64,000 nt of DNA, from assembly GCF_001956045.1 (NCBI RefSeq), contig NZ_MRTH01000034.1, positions 1-64,000 on the forward strand, written 5' to 3'. Made by a program: the position numbers and the translations under genes. This stretch comes from Paenibacillus sp. FSL H7-0331 (GTDB taxonomy: Bacteria; Bacillota; Bacilli; Paenibacillales; NBRC-103111). Positions within the stretch are counted from its first letter, which is position 1; every line of letters begins with the position of its first letter. Below, in pieces: positions 29,507 through 37,732 of this stretch. Below the pieces are notes generated by a model, which was given only the letters and a program-made list of their open reading frames with translations, was not told the origin of the DNA and did not search any database.

Positions 29507-31204
29507 ATGTTCATGTCACATAAAAATTATGTGCTCACGGGTACGGTATTAAGCATGGCGTTGGCGGTCGCAGGTTGTACGGATGGTAAAAGCGAAACGA
29601 CAGGAGCAGCTGCCAAGGTAGTCAATGGAAAATATGATCCTGCAATTACAATTTCAACAGCGCGTGTGCTGGATCCGAATGTGAAGTTTAAACCGGGCGA
29701 AACGATTGAGGATAATGTGCACACCCGCTGGATGGCGGATAAAATGGGGATTCAAGTCAAACATACATTTGTCGTGAATAATGATAAGGATTTCAATACC
29801 AAGCTGCGTCTGCTGCTGGCCGGAAGCGATCCGCTGCCTGATGTTTTTCAAGTGAGCGATCCGACGCTGATCAGCGAATTAATCCAGTCCGGCAAGGTGA
29901 TGGCTGTAGATGAGGCAATTGCCAAATATGCTCCGCAAAATATCAAGGATTTGTATGCCAAATATCCAGATGGATTTAATATGTTTAAAAGCAGTGGCAA
30001 GACGTACGGAATCCCGATGTACGAGAGCCTGACCGGCGGCACCATATTTTGGGTACGGCAGGATTGGTTGAAAAAATTAAATCTGCCTGATCCCAAAACG
30101 ATCGATGATATGGACAAAGTGTTTGACGCCTTTACGAATCAGGACCCGGATGGAAACGGCAAGAAGGATACATTCGGTCTCGCGCTTTCCATGCTGGATC
30201 GGGTCAATGGAACGAGAGCAACAGTCGATTGGGTATTCGGCGCTTATGGTAACAACATGCCCTTTCAATGGATCAAGGATAAGGACGGTAATTTGATGTA
30301 TGGCTCTATTCAGCCGTCTGTTAAGCAAGCGCTTTCAAAGATTCGTGACTGGATGGCCAAGGGCTATATCGATCCGGAAGCGGGCATTAAAGACAAGAAC
30401 AAAGCAACGGAAAGCTTCGTCAACGGCTCTGCCGGCTTGGTTGCCGGTGAGTATCATATGTATCCGAATCCGCTGCTGGATACGACGAAAAACAATCCGC
30501 AGGCAGAATTCAAGCCGCTTTATCTTCCTGCAGGTCCAACGGGCAATATAGGAAGAGTCGAGACGCCGATGGTGAAGCGCGGAATTCTATTCAATAAGGA
30601 CTTCAAGCATGTCGATGCGTGGTTTGCTTATTACCAGAAGATGTTCGAATACCAGTTTTTCGTCAAGGATTCGGAGTTCTATCTCGGTAATCACGAAGGC
30701 TATGATTATGTGATGAAGGATGGCAAGCCGGTTTACCAGCAGTTCGAGCAGGCAGGTATTCCTAAGGACAAATGGCCGCTGCCCGATGGCAAAACACCGA
30801 TTGAAGCCAAAGCCTATGCTTCGCTAATCGGCGGAACGAATTTAAATCGGCCCTATTCATATGATGAGGGTATCCTCAAATTTGCCAACGACCCGAAGGC
30901 GACACCTGCCAATCCTATCGAGGACAGCATCAAGGACCGCGTGCCTGTGCATCAATTAGCAGGGAAAATCAGGGTAGAGCAGAACAAATTCGATCTGGCG
31001 AATGAATTTAAAGGCGCACCAACCAAAACGATGCGGACCAAGCTGGAGCTTCTCGAAAAAATGGAAAAGGAAACCTTTACCCAAATTATATATGGCAAGC
31101 TGCCGGTCGAAGCCTTCGATAAATTTGTATCGGACTGGAAAGCAAGCGGAGGCGATGAGATTACCAAAGAAGTCAACGAGTGGTACAAATCGCTAAAAAA
31201 ATAG
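29507..31204 (+). CDS. LplA-like sugar-binding lipoprotein of importer 2
   Basis: Protein of 565 residues, larger than family-1 binders and typical of LplA. The lipobox AVAGC puts the lipidated Cys at about 24, followed by TDGKSETTG. The mature chain has the EF-hand-like QDPDGNGKKDTFGLA stretch that many LplA proteins carry as a Ca2+ site, and ends TKEVNEWYKSLKK. ATG 29507 has AGGGGGAAG 6 nt upstream. Permease genes LplB and LplC follow at 12 and 15 nt. No ATPase gene is present. The ligand is unknown; the downstream GHL6-like enzyme and hydroxyacid dehydrogenase may act on it. Confidence 0.92.
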   Translation: MFMSHKNYVLTGTVLSMALAVAGCTDGKSETTGAAAKVVNGKYDPAITISTARVLDPNVKFKPGETIEDNVHTRWMADKMGIQVKHTFVVNNDKDFNTKLRLLLAGSDPLPDVFQVSDPTLISELIQSGKVMAVDEAIAKYAPQNIKDLYAKYPDGFNMFKSSGKTYGIPMYESLTGGTIFWVRQDWLKKLNLPDPKTIDDMDKVFDAFTNQDPDGNGKKDTFGLALSMLDRVNGTRATVDWVFGAYGNNMPFQWIKDKDGNLMYGSIQPSVKQALSKIRDWMAKGYIDPEAGIKDKNKATESFVNGSAGLVAGEYHMYPNPLLDTTKNNPQAEFKPLYLPAGPTGNIGRVETPMVKRGILFNKDFKHVDAWFAYYQKMFEYQFFVKDSEFYLGNHEGYDYVMKDGKPVYQQFEQAGIPKDKWPLPDGKTPIEAKAYASLIGGTNLNRPYSYDEGILKFANDPKATPANPIEDSIKDRVPVHQLAGKIRVEQNKFDLANEFKGAPTKTMRTKLELLEKMEKETFTQIIYGKLPVEAFDKFVSDWKASGGDEITKEVNEWYKSLKK

Positions 31205-31216
31205 GAGGGCAGGCAT

Positions 31217-32176
31217 ATGAGCGAGCTGATCCGTCCGATCACGGATACACAGACTGCTGCCGCCAGAAAAAACTCCAAATTCATCTCCTATTTCAAAAGA
31301 ACCTGGAGCTTTCACCTGCTGCTGCTGCCTGCACTAATCGTGGTCATTATATATCAATATATCCCGATGCTCGGCATCGTCATAGCTTTTAAAGAATACA
31401 AGCCTTGGTTGGGCATCATAAATTCCGAATGGGTGGGGCTGGATCATTTCAAATATTTATTCACCTATCCCGACAGCGTACAGGTCATTATCAATACAAT
31501 CGTGATTTCGACGCTGAAGATCAGTACCAATATCTTGATTCCCTTTATATTTGCTCTCCTGCTGAATGAGGTCCGAAAGACGTATTTCAAGCGGGTGGTG
31601 CAAACACTCGTATATCTACCGCATTTTTTATCATGGGTTATTCTTGGAGGGATATTGATTGATGTACTGTCGGTAAAGGACGGGATTGTGAACCATGTGG
31701 TGCAGCTGCTTGGATTTCAGCCGATTTTCTTTCTGGGAGACGGGGATTGGTTCCGGGTTACGGTTATCGTCAGCGATGTATGGAAGGATTTTGGGTTCTC
31801 GGCGATCGTGTATTTGGCCGCATTAAGTGGAATCAACCCTGCCTTGTACGAGGCCGCTGAAGTGGATGGAGCCAACCGCTGGGAGCAAACGATTCATATT
31901 ACCGTGCCTTCCGTGCTGCCGATTGTCGCCGTTGTCACGACATTGGCGCTCGGCAAAATTCTCGACGGCGGATTTGATCAAATATTTAATCTCTATAATC
32001 CGTTGGTATATAACAAAGGCGATATTATTGACACCTTCGTCTATCGTGTCGGGCTTGTCGGTGGACAATTCAGCTTTGCCTCGGCTGTCGGTTTGTTCAA
32101 ATCGCTGATCGGTTTTATACTTGTTGTCGTTTCATACCGGTTGGCCTACAAATTTGCCAACTATCGAATATTCTGA
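31217..32176 (+). CDS. LplB-like sugar permease of importer 2
   Basis: Protein of 319 residues with six membrane helices after a roughly 25-residue cytoplasmic head. Typical LplB text is present: YIPMLGIVIAFKEYKPWLGI, LVYLPHFLSWVILGGI and the ATPase-docking loop LYEAAEVDGANRWEQTIHIT near residue 211. The C-terminus YKFANYRIF is standard. Ribosome site AGGAGGGCAGGCAT. It pairs with the LplC-like gene 15 nt downstream. Confidence 0.93.
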   Translation: MSELIRPITDTQTAAARKNSKFISYFKRTWSFHLLLLPALIVVIIYQYIPMLGIVIAFKEYKPWLGIINSEWVGLDHFKYLFTYPDSVQVIINTIVISTLKISTNILIPFIFALLLNEVRKTYFKRVVQTLVYLPHFLSWVILGGILIDVLSVKDGIVNHVVQLLGFQPIFFLGDGDWFRVTVIVSDVWKDFGFSAIVYLAALSGINPALYEAAEVDGANRWEQTIHITVPSVLPIVAVVTTLALGKILDGGFDQIFNLYNPLVYNKGDIIDTFVYRVGLVGGQFSFASAVGLFKSLIGFILVVVSYRLAYKFANYRIF

Positions 32177-32191
32177 AGCGGGTGAGCTGCC

Positions 32192-33067
32192 ATGTATCGA
32201 TCGATGCCGTATAAAGTGTTTTCTTATTGCAACTACGCCTGCTTGTTCATCCTGAGCGCGCTTTGCGTTCTTCCGTTGATTCATGTATTGGCGATTTCGT
32301 TAAGCTCCAGCGCTGCTGCGACCGGTAATATTGTCACCTTTTGGCCGGTTCATTTTACGTTCGAAGCGTATACGGAGACGCTTGGCAACAGCAACTTCCT
32401 CCATGCGTTATGGATAGGCATCAAGCGGGTCGTACTGGGCACGTCGCTGTCCATGCTGCTGGTTGTGCTGGCGGCCTATCCGCTGTCCAAGGAAGAAACG
32501 CGGTTTCAAGGGCGTACGTTCTATGCTTGGCTGTTCGTCTTTACGATGCTGTTCCATGCAGGCTTGATTCCGACTTATCTGGTAGTCAAGGGAACCGGCC
32601 TGATGAATACGATCTGGGCGCTGGTGCTGCCCGGAGCCGTGAGCATCTGGAATCTGATCCTGATGCTGAACTTCTTCCGTGCGATTCCCAAGGAGCTAGA
32701 GGAGGCGGCATTGATGGACGGCGCCAGCCATTTGCGGATTCTGTTCACGATATATTTGCCGATCTCGATGCCGGCGGTGGCGACGCTCTCTTTATTTGCG
32801 ATGGTGACCCATTGGAATGCCTGGTTTGACGGGATGATTTATTTGTCAAATGCCAGCGATTATCCGATATCAACCTTTTTGCGATCGATTATTGTATCCG
32901 AGAATTTCTCGGTACTCGGTCTTACCGAGGATGAGATCAAAAACATATCGCCACGGACCGTGAAGGCGTCTCAGGTGTTTATCGGCGCGCTGCCTATACT
33001 ACTGGTATATCCGTTTCTGCAGCGCTACTTTGTTAAGGGAGTTATTCTCGGGTCCGTCAAGGAATAA
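32192..33067 (+). CDS. LplC-like sugar permease of importer 2
   Basis: Protein of 291 residues, six membrane helices. The EAA loop is LEEAALMDGASHLRILFTIYLP near residue 169; ATHWNAWFDGMIYL-type text and the C-terminal QRYFVKGVILGSVKE are characteristic of LplC. It forms the pore with the LplB-like protein and presumably uses a shared ATPase encoded elsewhere, or the UgpC-like one at 3122. Confidence 0.93.
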   Translation: MYRSMPYKVFSYCNYACLFILSALCVLPLIHVLAISLSSSAAATGNIVTFWPVHFTFEAYTETLGNSNFLHALWIGIKRVVLGTSLSMLLVVLAAYPLSKEETRFQGRTFYAWLFVFTMLFHAGLIPTYLVVKGTGLMNTIWALVLPGAVSIWNLILMLNFFRAIPKELEEAALMDGASHLRILFTIYLPISMPAVATLSLFAMVTHWNAWFDGMIYLSNASDYPISTFLRSIIVSENFSVLGLTEDEIKNISPRTVKASQVFIGALPILLVYPFLQRYFVKGVILGSVKE

Positions 33068-33225
33068 AATAGCGTGCATTGATGCCTGGCCTGGCACCTC
33101 ATTCCGTTTCTAAATCCCTGTGTGCCTGTATCCTGACCTGCTGTGAAAAAAGGGTTGTGCATTGCGGGGACAGCTCTGTACAATATGGGTATCATTGGAT
33201 AATAGGTGATGGGGTGCTTCATGTC

Positions 33226-34953
33226 ATGGTGAAAAACTTGAGTATTTTCAGCAAAATCATGATCATTGTATGCTTGCTGCTGATTCCACTGCTGCTGTTG
33301 TTCGCTTATTCGAATCAGGTGAGCACGAATGTCGTGAAATCGGAAATTGAGAAATCGAATGTGAACCGTCTTTCCTTTTTTTTGAATCAGATGGATACGA
33401 ACGCAGATCAGCTGGCCAAGGTAGCTTTTACATTGGGTAGAGAACCGGAGGCCGTCAAGTTCCAGTCGATTCATTTGTCCTACGAGTTGTTCGATTCGAT
33501 TCAGATTCGCCAAACGCTGCTGGAAAAAATCAATCTGCAAAGCGCCTCCTACAGCTGGACGAATAAGCTATCGATCTACTCACCGGCTTTGAAGCAGCTG
33601 GTTTCGACGAACGCCCTGGAAAATTATGATTTAAGCTATTTCCAGAAAAACATGTCACCCGACTGGGTTTATCGTCCCCATACGGGTGGCAGCGAGCAGC
33701 CAAACTATTTTTACCGATATTCGACCGATCCGTCGCTGCTGTTTGGCGACCTCAGTCAGGTGAATGTCATCATTGAGGTGGCTTTCGCAGCCCGGAATAT
33801 CGAGCTGATGCTGGACCAATTCAAAGCTGGCAGCGTCGGGGAGCCGTTTTTCTTTCATGAGGGCTATGATCCGATCATGAATTCCACGGCAAACCGGCAA
33901 ACTGTCTCGGAACTGGCTGCTCTACTCAAAGGCGATAAGCTGCAGCGGTCGGGTAGCAGGACTGTGGAGATGAATGGAATCAAATATATGCTGAGTTATG
34001 CTAAATCCAGCTCCCTGGACTGGTATCTGGTTGACGTGGTTCCTCTGGAGAGCGTGCTGGCTCCGATTACGACGAGCCGCAATTTGTTCTACACCACGAT
34101 CTCTATGCTGCTGCTGACGAGTATTATGGCTTCCTACCTGTTATTTAAAAATGTTCAGGTTCCGATAACCCGATTGATTGGAAGCGTAAACAATCTGAAG
34201 CGGGGAAACTTCTCGACACGGATAACGCTGAAGGCGAGCCGCGAATTCACGATTTTATTCAATCATTTCAACAGCATGGCCGAGCAAATTCAGGATTTGG
34301 TAGAAAAGGTGCTTCGGGAGAAAATCAGGGTGCGTGACGCGACGCTGAAGCAGCTGCAATCACAGATTAATCCGCATTTTTTATATAACAGCCTCGCTTT
34401 TATCCAGAGTATGGCCCAGTTGGAAAACAAGCAGGCAATCATTGCCATGACACAGCATTTGAGTAAATATTACCGTTATGCAACCCATATTGAGCATCAG
34501 GAGGTTACACTGGAGAATGAATTGATTTTAATTGTAAATTATTTGGAAATTCACAAGCTGCAAACCCGCAGATTGGAGTATGTGCTGGATGTTCCGGAGG
34601 AGATGAAGGCGAGTATTATTCCGAGGCTGCTTGTCCAGCCTATTGTAGAGAATGCCATCGTTCACGGAATTGAATGCAAGTCGGGTATCGGAACGATCCG
34701 AATTTCCGGTTATACTACCGAAACAGAGCACACTCTGATCATCGAAGATAGCGGAATCGGCAGCAGTCTGGAAGAAATTGCACAGATGAATGAAAGGTTT
34801 GGAAGAGGGCTGGATGAAGAGCTTGGACATGGCATGTGGAACGTGCATCAGCGGCTGAGGCATCAATTCGGGGGAGGCTCCGGCCTGCACATTTCCGCTT
34901 CACTGCTGGGTGGCTGGAAGGTTGCGCTTACGATGAAAGTACGGATAAGCTGA
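33226..34953 (+). CDS. YesM-type sensor histidine kinase 2
   Basis: Protein of about 575 residues. Membrane helices at about 10-28 and near 288-305 flank an extracellular sensor region; HAMP follows. The kinase core has QSQINPHFLYNSLAFIQSM (phospho-acceptor His) and the ATPase part RLLVQPIVENAIVHGIECK and IEDSGIGSS. ATG 33226 is preferred because it starts just before the first membrane helix; GTG 33214 is an alternative, and an upstream extension would add an unlikely Cys-rich leader. It lies 43 nt before the regulator gene and after importer 2, whose substrate it likely senses through LplA-like binding protein or directly. Confidence 0.9.
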   Translation: MVKNLSIFSKIMIIVCLLLIPLLLLFAYSNQVSTNVVKSEIEKSNVNRLSFFLNQMDTNADQLAKVAFTLGREPEAVKFQSIHLSYELFDSIQIRQTLLEKINLQSASYSWTNKLSIYSPALKQLVSTNALENYDLSYFQKNMSPDWVYRPHTGGSEQPNYFYRYSTDPSLLFGDLSQVNVIIEVAFAARNIELMLDQFKAGSVGEPFFFHEGYDPIMNSTANRQTVSELAALLKGDKLQRSGSRTVEMNGIKYMLSYAKSSSLDWYLVDVVPLESVLAPITTSRNLFYTTISMLLLTSIMASYLLFKNVQVPITRLIGSVNNLKRGNFSTRITLKASREFTILFNHFNSMAEQIQDLVEKVLREKIRVRDATLKQLQSQINPHFLYNSLAFIQSMAQLENKQAIIAMTQHLSKYYRYATHIEHQEVTLENELILIVNYLEIHKLQTRRLEYVLDVPEEMKASIIPRLLVQPIVENAIVHGIECKSGIGTIRISGYTTETEHTLIIEDSGIGSSLEEIAQMNERFGRGLDEELGHGMWNVHQRLRHQFGGGSGLHISASLLGGWKVALTMKVRIS

Positions 34954-34996
34954 TTCGTTTCCTTGTTAAGAACATACTCGCAGCGGAGGGTTGCTA

Positions 34997-36643
34997 ATGC
35001 AGTTGCTGATTGTTGACGATCATCCGGCCCAGGTCGATAGTATGGCTCAGACGATTCCTTGGTGTGATTACGGAGTCAAAGCGGTCTATAAGGCTTATTC
35101 GGCTAAGGAAGCGCTGGAAACGATCCGAGCCCAATCCATTGATATCCTGATTACCGATATTCGCATGCCCGATATGAACGGTCTGGAGCTTATCCAAAGC
35201 GTAAGGTCTATATCTGAGAAAATCCGCTGTGTACTGATGTCCGGATATAGTGACTTTGAATATGCCAAGCAGGCTATTCAATTTAAGACGGCAGGTTATT
35301 TGATGAAGCCGGTTGATACCGGGGAATTGACAGCTCTCATCGAGCAAATCTGCAGCGAGCTGCGGGAGGAGTGGAATGTGAAGGAGGTATACCACAATGC
35401 GATGTATACCTTGCGTGAGAACATTCCTTTTCTGCGTTCCCAATTATTAATGGACCTGCTGCAGGGCAGGGAAATCGCGCGTCCCGTGTTATGCAAGAAG
35501 ATGAGAGCGCTGGAGCTGCCTTTTGATTGCGAGGATTATGTGTGTATGATGGTCATCCGGATGGATGAGGAGAGCGCTGTGGAGGATGAAGTTAAGCTCT
35601 CCCTTTTGGAATATGCGATTACGAATATGGCTGAGGAGGTGTTTCGTGAAACCTTCCATCTCTGGCACTGCAAGGACATCAATGGACATCTGGTTTTTCT
35701 GGTCAGCCTCAATCATGAGCAGCTGGAAAAACCACTTCATGAGCAGACGAATGAGCAGTACCGGCTGCAGCTGGCAGCGGATATCGGGGAGCTGCAGAAG
35801 AAAACGAGAACCTATCTGAAGCGTAAAATATCGGTCCTTTTAGTTAACCGCTGGGTGCGTCTGTCCGAGCAGATTGTCCCCCTATATCATTGCGCCATCA
35901 CGGGAATCCGTAAGCATATCGGTAGTGAGCAGCAGTTTTTTGCTGTTGTTACTGATGATGCCGAGACGATCCGTATAGGCTCGCTGCATTCCCTGTATGA
36001 GCCGCCAATGCTGCTGCATGTATTGGAAATAGGACGCTGGGATATGGCGGAGGAGCGGCTGGAGTTGGTTTTTAAGGAGCTGGATGCGAAGTGGAGGGAA
36101 TCACCGGAGTATTTGAGCGAGGCCTTTTTCTTCATCGCCGGCACTTTTATGCACATCTCACATAAGAACGGGCGGCAGCTGCAAAACATGATAGGTCATT
36201 ACGGGAAGAAGCTGCAGCAGAACCGCACCTTTCGTCCTTTTCATTCGCTTGCGCAGTTACGCGAGTGGGTATTCGATGTGTTCGCGCTGCTTCAAAATGA
36301 CCTGCAAAAGCAGCAGAAGGACCCAAAATTGACCGTTGTTGAACGGATTCAGGCCTATATTGAGCAGCATATGGATGGTGACGCCTCGCTGCAGGCGATT
36401 GCCGATCATGTCGCCCTGCATCCGGCGTATTTGTCCAAAATGTACAAGGTCGAGACCGGTATCGGGATCAGCGATTACGTGATGAAGGTCAAGATGGAGA
36501 AGGCCGTCGAGCTGCTGCGTAACAAGCATGAGAAAATTTACAACATCGCAAGCCAATTGGGCTATCAGACACCACATTATTTTATCCGGGTGTTCAAGAA
36601 ATATTATGGCGTTACACCTCAGGAGTTCAAGCTGAGCCAATAG
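34997..36643 (+). CDS. YesN-type AraC-family response regulator 2
   Basis: Protein of 548 residues. The receiver has Asp7-Asp8, phospho-acceptor Asp54 (LITDIRMPDMNG) and Lys104 (YLMKPV). The C-terminal AraC domain includes SLQAIADHVALHPAYLSKMYK and IYNIASQLGYQTPHYFIRVFKK. ATG 34997 is 6 nt from GCGGAGGG; TTG 34991 would abut it. Likely partner of the kinase just upstream and candidate activator of both the importer operon before it and the dehydrogenase operon after it through the shared element at 29411 and 36661. Confidence 0.93.
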   Translation: MQLLIVDDHPAQVDSMAQTIPWCDYGVKAVYKAYSAKEALETIRAQSIDILITDIRMPDMNGLELIQSVRSISEKIRCVLMSGYSDFEYAKQAIQFKTAGYLMKPVDTGELTALIEQICSELREEWNVKEVYHNAMYTLRENIPFLRSQLLMDLLQGREIARPVLCKKMRALELPFDCEDYVCMMVIRMDEESAVEDEVKLSLLEYAITNMAEEVFRETFHLWHCKDINGHLVFLVSLNHEQLEKPLHEQTNEQYRLQLAADIGELQKKTRTYLKRKISVLLVNRWVRLSEQIVPLYHCAITGIRKHIGSEQQFFAVVTDDAETIRIGSLHSLYEPPMLLHVLEIGRWDMAEERLELVFKELDAKWRESPEYLSEAFFFIAGTFMHISHKNGRQLQNMIGHYGKKLQQNRTFRPFHSLAQLREWVFDVFALLQNDLQKQQKDPKLTVVERIQAYIEQHMDGDASLQAIADHVALHPAYLSKMYKVETGIGISDYVMKVKMEKAVELLRNKHEKIYNIASQLGYQTPHYFIRVFKKYYGVTPQEFKLSQ

Positions 36644-36660
36644 GAAGGCCGCACAAATAA

Positions 36661-36690
36661 AGTGGTATCATCTTAAATCTTTTGTATAGG
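36661..36690 (+). promoter_or_regulatory. Shared regulatory element, copy 2
   Basis: GTGGTATCATCTTAAAT then CTTTTGTATA. See the copy at 29411. The ten-base core TGGTATCATC (36663-36672) also recurs at 61925-61934, upstream of the third binding-protein gene. A weak cre-like stretch, TGCAAACGCTTTAA, lies 10-25 nt downstream of this copy. Confidence 0.55.
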
Positions 36691-36753
36691 TATCTCATTG
36701 CAAACGCTTTAAACTGAACTGGTAAGCTTAGCCAATTTTAAGGAGGAAGCCCT

Positions 36754-37719
36754 ATGAAATTAGTATCCACCTACCCGTTCGACTCTGGACAGGTTACCGA
36801 AATGAACAGTAAAGGAATCGAAGTCACACTGTTTAAAGGAGAACAGGAGCTAATCGATTCCGATGCCTATACGGACGCGGATATCATCATTGCCAATCAC
36901 CGAACGCTGCAGCAGGACTTTCTGGAGAAATGCGACAGGGTGAAGTGGGTGCAGGTAGCCCATATCGGTATCGAGCGTCTGCCGATGGATTATTTAAAGG
37001 AGCGCGGTGTTATCGTAATCAATGCCCGTGGTTCGATGGGACTGCCGATTGCCGAGGATATTATGGCCAAGATGCTGATGCTGGCTAGAAACAGCGTCAA
37101 AGGCGTCAAAAACCAGCTCGAGCATACCTGGGGACGTATTGGCCCCTTTATGAATCTGTCCGGGAAAACGGCCGGTATTATCGGAGCCGGGGATGTCGGA
37201 ACGGAAACGGCGATTCGCGCCCGCGCCTTCGGTATGAAGGTAATCGGCGTCAATACGACCGGCAATCCACTACCTGAATTCGACCGGATGTACAAGCAAG
37301 AGCAGCTGAATGAGGTGATTGTGCAAAGCGACTTTATTATACTGACGCTCCCGTTGACTGACGCATCGCTTAGTCTGTTGGATGAGGAGCAGTTCAGGCT
37401 GATGAAGCCGAGTGCATTTATTATTAATATATCGCGTGGGGCGCTGATCAACGAAGAAATTTTATTCGATTATTTGAAAAACAACAAGATTGCCGGAGCC
37501 GGACTGGATGTGTTCGTTGAAGAATTCAAGCTCGGCAAGCTGCCGGCCGAAAGTCCGTTCTGGGAGCTGGACAACGTCATCATCACTCCGCACTGCGCAG
37601 GCGGCGGGGATCAATTCCACGACCGGTTCAGCCAGGGGTTCATGCATAATCTCGACTTGTTCCTTGCAGGCAGGACGGACGAGATGATCAATATCCGTCA
37701 ATTCGGAAAAGGCTACTAA
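36754..37719 (+). CDS. D-isomer-specific 2-hydroxyacid dehydrogenase
   Basis: Protein of 321 residues. The NAD(P)-binding motif is GIIGAGDVGTETAIRARAFG near 150. Catalytic residues are Arg in ISRGALIN, Glu in DVFVEE and His in TPHCAGGG. The family reduces 2-keto acids to D-2-hydroxyacids or the reverse. AAGGAGGAAGCC precedes ATG 36754. It leads a three-gene operon with a GHL6-like glycosidase (13 nt downstream) and an SIS isomerase, behind the element at 36661. The substrate may be a sugar-derived keto acid; that is inference from neighbours. Confidence 0.9.
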   Translation: MKLVSTYPFDSGQVTEMNSKGIEVTLFKGEQELIDSDAYTDADIIIANHRTLQQDFLEKCDRVKWVQVAHIGIERLPMDYLKERGVIVINARGSMGLPIAEDIMAKMLMLARNSVKGVKNQLEHTWGRIGPFMNLSGKTAGIIGAGDVGTETAIRARAFGMKVIGVNTTGNPLPEFDRMYKQEQLNEVIVQSDFIILTLPLTDASLSLLDEEQFRLMKPSAFIINISRGALINEEILFDYLKNNKIAGAGLDVFVEEFKLGKLPAESPFWELDNVIITPHCAGGGDQFHDRFSQGFMHNLDLFLAGRTDEMINIRQFGKGY

Positions 37720-37732
37720 GGAGGCTATGCCC

